Source: Chrysochromulina tobinii (lineage: Eukaryota; Haptophyta; Prymnesiales; Chrysochromulinaceae). From it: a DNA stretch of 26,942 bases. The DNA is taken from positions 1-26,942 of the forward strand of contig JWZX01002698.1 of NCBI GenBank assembly GCA_001275005.1, written 5' to 3'. This document shows positions 22,780 through 26,942 of this stretch, one piece after another. The position numbers were made by a program, and so were the translations under genes. Below the pieces are notes generated by a model. The model was not told where the DNA came from. It saw only the letters and a program-made list of their open reading frames with translations, and did not search any database. Within the stretch, counting starts at the first letter, position 1; the number at the start of each line of letters is the position of its first letter.

Positions 22780-25350
22780 CTAGATGCCGTATCGCGTCTG
22801 CTGCGCGCCGGCCGCGAGCCCCGGGGAGCGTAGCGGCGGCGGGCCGGGCGGCGGAGGCGGCGCGGGCGGCGGCGGGATTTGCCTGCTCCCACTGCTCCCA
22901 GCCCAGGGCGAGCTCGTGCCCCTGGCACTCAATGGTGGCCCGGCACTCAGTGGTGGCCTGGCACTCAGTGGTGGCGCCTCACTGGACGGCGCCGGCCTGT
23001 AGACCTTCTGAGGCTCATCGCGTCCTCCGTCCGCCCGACCTCGACCGTCGATCCCTCCGTCCACCCGACCTCGTCCGTACTCCTCCGCCCGTCCGTCCGT
23101 CCGTCCATCCATCCCTACGTCCCCCCGTACTCGTCCGTACTCCATAATGGGCGGCGCGAAGTTGACGAGCACACTCTTTTCCTTGAGAGTGGAGAGCTCG
23201 GTGCGCAGGGCCTTGACCTCGTTGATGAGCTCGAGCTGGCTCGCCATGAGCGTCTCGACGAGGGCGCCCTCGGCCTTGTCCTCGGCGGGCGCGGCCTTCC
23301 TCTCGGGCTCCTTGGTGGGCTCCTGGGTGCACCCGAACCAGCCCCTGACGCTCTCACTCACGTAGGCGAGCGCGCCGTACTCGTCGGGCCATCCATCCTG
23401 ATCGAGTACCTCCGCTTCTGAGAGCTTCCTCTTCCGATCGAGCATCTTGAGCTGCGAATCCGCGAGGATGACGATGAACATCGAGAGCATGATGAAGATG
23501 GCGACGAAGAGGTAGCCCAGATAGAAGAACGCGCTCAGGTAGTTCTTCGAGTTGTTGAGGATCGCGCCGATGTCGCTGTCGCCAAAGAGAGAGCGTGTGA
23601 TTGTGAGGAAGGACGCCTCGATGGACATGAATTGACTCATGCATGGGCCAAGGCTCACGTAGAACAGCATCGAGAACGAGAACATCGAGATAAGGAAGGC
23701 GATGCTGAAGAAGAGCAGGTCGACGAGCGCGTACCGGAGCACGCTGGTCGCGAGGCTCACCTTTGGTACCAGGAGCTCGATGTGCTTGATCATCTTGAGC
23801 AGCTGCAGGCACACGCAGAGCGAGAGCCAGAACTTCGTGTCGCTAGAGTCGCGCATCACCCTCCAATCATCCCAATAGCCCACCTGCGAGCACAGGTAGC
23901 TCTCGCATGCCTTGCCGCCGTACTCGGGCGTCTCCACGAGCGCGGCGTTGTACGCGCGGATCGAGAACCACACGAGATAGAACAGGATGTAGTTGGTCCA
24001 GTCTATGACGTTCCACATGTTGCCAAAGTATTGGATGGGCCCAAGTACGACGACCTCGACGAGCGCGATCACGCAGAAGAAGACGACCATCCCGAGCCCA
24101 ATATTGGCGTACCAGGCCATCTCGAGGATCAAATCCTTGCGGAGCACCCGCGTGTCCACGTCGAACGAGGTGAAGATGGCGCCGAGGGCGCTGAGCTCGA
24201 AGAGCAGGTTGATGCGGCAGCGCACGCCCTCGTGATTCGATTTGAGCTGGAGCGTGATCGTCATCACACGTGTGTGCATGTCGATGTAGTGAGCTCGCTT
24301 GAGATCGTTCCACCACACCTCCACCTCCCGGCGCACCAAGCCCGTGAGGGCGCCCGTGCCGTTGCCCAGCGTGCCCGGGTCGCACGACTGCCTCATCCAA
24401 AGCCCGTTGATCGACGTGCGCACGCAGTAGAAGAGCGCTACACGCCCGTTGGTCGTGCTGACGGAATAGCGTCGGAAATCAGCCACCTCCGCCGCTAGAC
24501 CCTCCTCGGGCTGCAGCCACGTGTCCGAGAAGAAAGGGATGGCCACCGCCACGTACCCATCCACATCGTACCGGCCAGAGAACGAGGTGGACAAGGAGGT
24601 CGATCGGATGCCGTCCGGGCTCCCGCCGAGCTCCGCCGCGCTCATGTGCGTAAACTGGCGCGAGGGCAGCTCGGCCGGATGCGTGTAATTGTACCCAAAC
24701 GGAGCGTGGCTCCCCTCGCCCGGCAGCAGCTCGGGGAGGCACTCGCCAAGCTGGTCCGTGTCCCGACACGACTCGGGGTCGGCACGGCCTTGCCGGATCA
24801 GAATCCCCTCACTCCAATCCAGCTGGTCCATGCGCATCACCTGCTCCTCCACCGTGTACGGCGTCGGCCCGTCGCCCGCCGTCAGTCGGTCGCCAAGGTG
24901 GAAGGCGCCGTCGCCATCGGGCCACACGTCGTCATTGCACCCTTTGCTGTAGCCGTTGACGACCGAGCCCACGATCTCGCACGGGCCCAGATCGCCCATG
25001 AGCCCAGGCATGAGCACGGTGTTGCCCCACTCGTAAATGTCGGCCACGCGACGGATCGAGTTGAACGTGTTGTGCGAGGAGTCAAAGGGGGCCTCAACGA
25101 TCCGATCCATGACGTGCTTGTCCAGGTAGAATTCGGAATTGAGGCGCGTCGTCGTCACCAACATCTGGAATATGTAGACGAAGACGAAGTAGATACAGCA
25201 CTGGATGTAGGGCTTGTTGAGGAAGCCGGTGAAGGCTTCCCACCCGATGAGCAGCGACCCACGCGATTTCACCCGCAGCCTTTTGTCCGCACCGCCCTGT
25301 CCTCCGAGCGCATTCGCCGGGTTCGCCGCACCCGCAGCTGCGTCGGCCAT
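22780..25350 (-). CDS. PKD2: Polycystin-2 (PKD2/TRPP) type cation channel
   Basis: TRPP channels are tetrameric cation channels of cilia, flagella and internal membranes. The protein has 856 residues from the ATG at 25350. The open frame extends upstream without an ATG. Residues about 45-67 form S1. The large polycystin (TOP) domain (about 68-408) carries several Cys, YDVDGYVAVAIPF and LKRAHYIDMHTRVM. S2 (412-439), S3 (about 448-468), S4 (about 507-538, with QLLKMIKHIELL) and S5 (539-568) follow. The pore helix and filter SFLTITRSLFGDSD (579-592) hold a Leu-Phe-Gly-Asp filter close to the LGD of animal PKD2. S6 is 607-632. A cytosolic coiled coil (about 695-725, LVETLMASQLELINEVKAL) may drive assembly. 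No EF-hand is visible, unlike animal PKD2. The C-terminus is Pro/Gly-rich and built on DNA repeats. Confidence 0.93.
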   Translation of the reverse strand: MADAAAGAANPANALGGQGGADKRLRVKSRGSLLIGWEAFTGFLNKPYIQCCIYFVFVYIFQMLVTTTRLNSEFYLDKHVMDRIVEAPFDSSHNTFNSIRRVADIYEWGNTVLMPGLMGDLGPCEIVGSVVNGYSKGCNDDVWPDGDGAFHLGDRLTAGDGPTPYTVEEQVMRMDQLDWSEGILIRQGRADPESCRDTDQLGECLPELLPGEGSHAPFGYNYTHPAELPSRQFTHMSAAELGGSPDGIRSTSLSTSFSGRYDVDGYVAVAIPFFSDTWLQPEEGLAAEVADFRRYSVSTTNGRVALFYCVRTSINGLWMRQSCDPGTLGNGTGALTGLVRREVEVWWNDLKRAHYIDMHTRVMTITLQLKSNHEGVRCRINLLFELSALGAIFTSFDVDTRVLRKDLILEMAWYANIGLGMVVFFCVIALVEVVVLGPIQYFGNMWNVIDWTNYILFYLVWFSIRAYNAALVETPEYGGKACESYLCSQVGYWDDWRVMRDSSDTKFWLSLCVCLQLLKMIKHIELLVPKVSLATSVLRYALVDLLFFSIAFLISMFSFSMLFYVSLGPCMSQFMSIEASFLTITRSLFGDSDIGAILNNSKNYLSAFFYLGYLFVAIFIMLSMFIVILADSQLKMLDRKRKLSEAEVLDQDGWPDEYGALAYVSESVRGWFGCTQEPTKEPERKAAPAEDKAEGALVETLMASQLELINEVKALRTELSTLKEKSVLVNFAPPIMEYGRVRGDVGMDGRTDGRAEEYGRGRVDGGIDGRGRADGGRDEPQKVYRPAPSSEAPPLSARPPLSAGPPLSARGTSSPWAGSSGSRQIPPPPAPPPPPGPPPLRSPGLAAGAQQTRYGI
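22923..22976. repeat. 18-bp tandem repeat in the polycystin C-terminus
   Basis: Three units of tggcactcagtggtggcc type. On the minus strand they encode repeated PPLSA-type motifs in the cytosolic tail. Confidence 0.9.
23015..23150. repeat. GTCC-rich minisatellite in the polycystin C-terminus
   Basis: Imperfect repeats of tccgtccacccgacctcgtc type, including a pure GTCC run near 23090-23105. On the coding strand they give Gly/Arg/Asp-rich sequence (GRTDGRAEEYGRGRVDGG). Length variation between strains is likely. Confidence 0.85.
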
Positions 25351-25705
25351 GGCGGGCTGCAGCTGCTCGAGTGCCCGGTAGAGTCGTCGGGCGCTGGAGG
25401 CGTCAACTTCCCAAATCGGCAACAGTGGGGATTCCTTCGAGACGACTGAGGGTTTTGAACTTGACAGACAGCAATGGAATTCAGGAGAGGAGTAGTACAG
25501 TACAGTACAATGTACTGCGTGTCCTTTGGGCCTCGTGTTTCTGTGCCTGGGCAAAACGCAGGCACGGCCTTTTCAACTGTGAGTTGGTGCCTTCTCGGAA
25601 CCGGGAGCACGCTCCGGCTCACAGCCGTTTCACACAGAGCTGGGCAAAACGGCTGTGTATTCATGTGATGTCCCGACTTCTCACTGGTGCTCGGGTCCGC
25701 CTCAG
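25351..25705. other. Divergent gap with possible 5' exon or intron of the Armadillo-like gene
   Basis: A region between the polycystin start (-) and the Armadillo-like frame (+). It contains a near-palindromic agtacagtacagtacaatgtact at about 25493-25515, the hairpin at 25620-25657, a good splice-donor match (act|gtgagt, exon end at 25578) and a splice-acceptor match (tccgcctcag, ending at 25705). It probably holds the polycystin promoter and part of a first intron of the + strand gene. Confidence 0.45.
25620..25657. repeat. Inverted repeat / hairpin
   Basis: cacagccgttt at 25620-25630 pairs perfectly with aaacggctgtg at 25647-25657 across a 16-nt loop. If the inferred intron is real, the hairpin would lie inside it. 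Function unknown. Confidence 0.8.
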
Positions 25706-26942
25706 CGATAGCTCTTAAGCACGCGTGCGGCAACAAGGAGGAAGCGCTCTTAATGCAGACCGCCACCGACATGTTGCCGCAGCTGGCGCGTACGCTCTCT
25801 TCCGACAACCAGACGGTGCTGATCGCGGGCCTGGATGCCCTTGCCACGCTCGTGCAGCAGAATGCCACGGTGCAGGAAGCCGCCCGCCGCCACGGGCTGC
25901 TGGGTACTGCCATACTGCTGCTCAACGATGGCCGGCGGCGCCACGAGGCCGTGTGCGGTGCCATTTGCGGTGCCGTCGGCGCGCTCGTCTGCGCGCACCG
26001 GCCCAGCCAGGAGGCGCTGCATGCGGCGGGCGGGATCGCAACGCTCGTCCAACTCGCAGCGTACTCGATCTTTGTGAGCGTGCGCGCGCGGGCCCTCTTC
26101 GCCTTGGGGTGTGCGGCCATGTTGCACAGCGCAATACGCGACGACGTGGTGGCACTGGGCGGCATGCACGCTGCTGTGGCACTCGTGCGTACTCAGTCGT
26201 GCGTGGACGCGCCGAGCCAACGAGTGGCGTGCCAGGCTCTCGCGGCGGTGCGCGGTTGGGCCACGGGCGATTGGGCGTCGCAGCAGACGCTTCTAGAGGT
26301 GGGCGGTCTGGCGGAGGTGCTCACCAAGCTTCGCGCACCGGCCGCGGTGGCGATCGAGGCCTGCGCCACGCTGCGTGTCATGTGCGAGGGATGCGCCGAG
26401 GCGCGGCACGCCCTGCTCGCGCCGGAGGGGCGGCATGGGATGGCGGCGTTGCTCGAGCTTCTGGGCACAGCACCGGCGGACGCGTGGGGGTCACGAGAGG
26501 ACGTGGGCGTGAGAGAGGGGATTCGGGGTGTGAATGTGAATGGGATTCGGAGGGGACGCGTGGGTAAGGATGGCGCTTCGCCGCCGTCGCCGCTGAGCTC
26601 CGCGTGGATGGCCTCCGCCGCGTCCGCGCTGCCGTGGGCGAGGGCGTCGAGGCAGATTGGGATGGCAACGCGCACTGTGCGTGGGTGGCCGCCGCCGTCA
26701 CGGCGCTCGATGGCCGCATCAGCTCGAAAGGCGGCTGTGGAGCGCCTGCGTGCGAACCAGGTGCCAGAGGCGCTGCTGATGGCGATCTGCGAGGTGCTCG
26801 GATGCCTCCTGGCAGAGGCGGAGGTGGAGGCGGAGGACGAGGCCGAGGCGAAGGCAGAGGCGGAGGGCGAGGCGGCGGCCGAGGCGGCGGGCGCGCTGGC
26901 CGGCAAGGCGGCGGGCGCGGCGGGCGCGGCGGGCGCGGCGGG
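25706..26942 (+). CDS. Armadillo/HEAT-like repeat protein (partial at the right edge)
   Basis: An open frame runs to the window edge without a stop. The first in-frame ATG is at 25753, but coding-like sequence (AIALKHACGNKEEALLM) continues upstream to a splice-acceptor match at 25704-25705, so an upstream exon is likely. Repeated helical units are typical of Armadillo folds: GLDALATLVQQNATVQEAA, ALHAAGGIATLVQLAAYS, VRARALFALGCAAML, VALGGMHAAVALVRT and LLEVGGLAEVLTKL. From about 26480 to 26740 the frame becomes Arg/Ser-rich and unlike the repeats. A strong donor-like ggtaag near 26560 hints at an intron there. It then ends in an Ala/Glu-rich stretch. Such repeats bind partner proteins, and the partner is unknown. 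Frames on the opposite strand here are shadows. Confidence 0.72.

Noticed and set aside
1-26942. Reassigned genetic code (TGA as sense)
   Set aside because: TGA is the apparent stop of several intact genes, including the MORN, filamin-repeat, TIM-barrel and CaaX-box genes.

Overview
This is a nuclear segment from a GC-rich eukaryote, most likely a unicellular alga and possibly a haptophyte. The eukaryotic assignment is firm. The window encodes an ER membrane complex subunit (EMC10), a polycystin-2 type channel, filamin-type repeats, MORN repeats, a Plus-3/CCCH zinc-finger protein and a CaaX-box protein. The haptophyte suggestion is weaker. It rests on GC-rich, compact, mostly intron-poor genes and on a duplicated 'IPRGIRPGQ' module combined with MORN repeats, a style I associate with haptophyte and pelagophyte genomes. 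I see no tRNA, rRNA, CRISPR array, insertion sequence or bacterial operon signal.

Layout, left to right. (1) 2-2671 (+): a Plus-3/winged-helix-like/CCCH protein with a long Gln/Pro tract, cut by the left edge. (2) 2745-4508 (+): a MORN-repeat protein with two near-identical copies of a short module. (3) 4509-5377: a repeat-rich convergent gap. (4) 5378-6433 (-): an FkbM-type methyltransferase interrupted by one in-frame TGA. (5) 6434-7605: a lower-GC gap with a hairpin and the second copy of a dispersed repeat. (6) 7606-10554 (-): an acidic protein with three Tudor/Agenet-like repeat units. (7) 10635-11811 (-): fructose-1,6-bisphosphatase, with a +1 frame change at a TGA. (8) 12116-15742 (-): a large filamin-repeat protein with a TATA-like box upstream. 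(9) 16013-16819 (-): an unknown protein with a possible N-terminal targeting sequence. (10) 17224-18912 (+): a xylose-isomerase-like TIM barrel with a C-terminal extension. (11) 19272-20118 (-): EMC10, with its transmembrane C-terminus one frame away. (12) 20326-22257 (+): a protein with ubiquitin-like features and a C-terminal CaaX box. (13) 22780-25350 (-): a polycystin-2 channel. (14) 25706 to the right edge (+): an Armadillo/HEAT-like protein.

The genes do not form one pathway. Polycystin, filamin-repeat and MORN proteins would fit a flagellated cell, but that is context and not proof of a shared structure. Two pairs (16819/17224 and 20118/20326) start divergently across short gaps that must hold both promoters. 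The most unusual pattern is that three minus-strand genes within 14 kb (FkbM, FBPase, EMC10) each have their homology broken at a TGA, although TGA also ends several intact genes here. Sequence error, recent pseudogenisation, tiny introns and recoding are all open, and transcript data would separate them. I do not see a convincing new defence or mobile system. The best candidates for novelty are the rearranged MORN/effector-like protein, the tripled Tudor-like protein and the interrupted genes.
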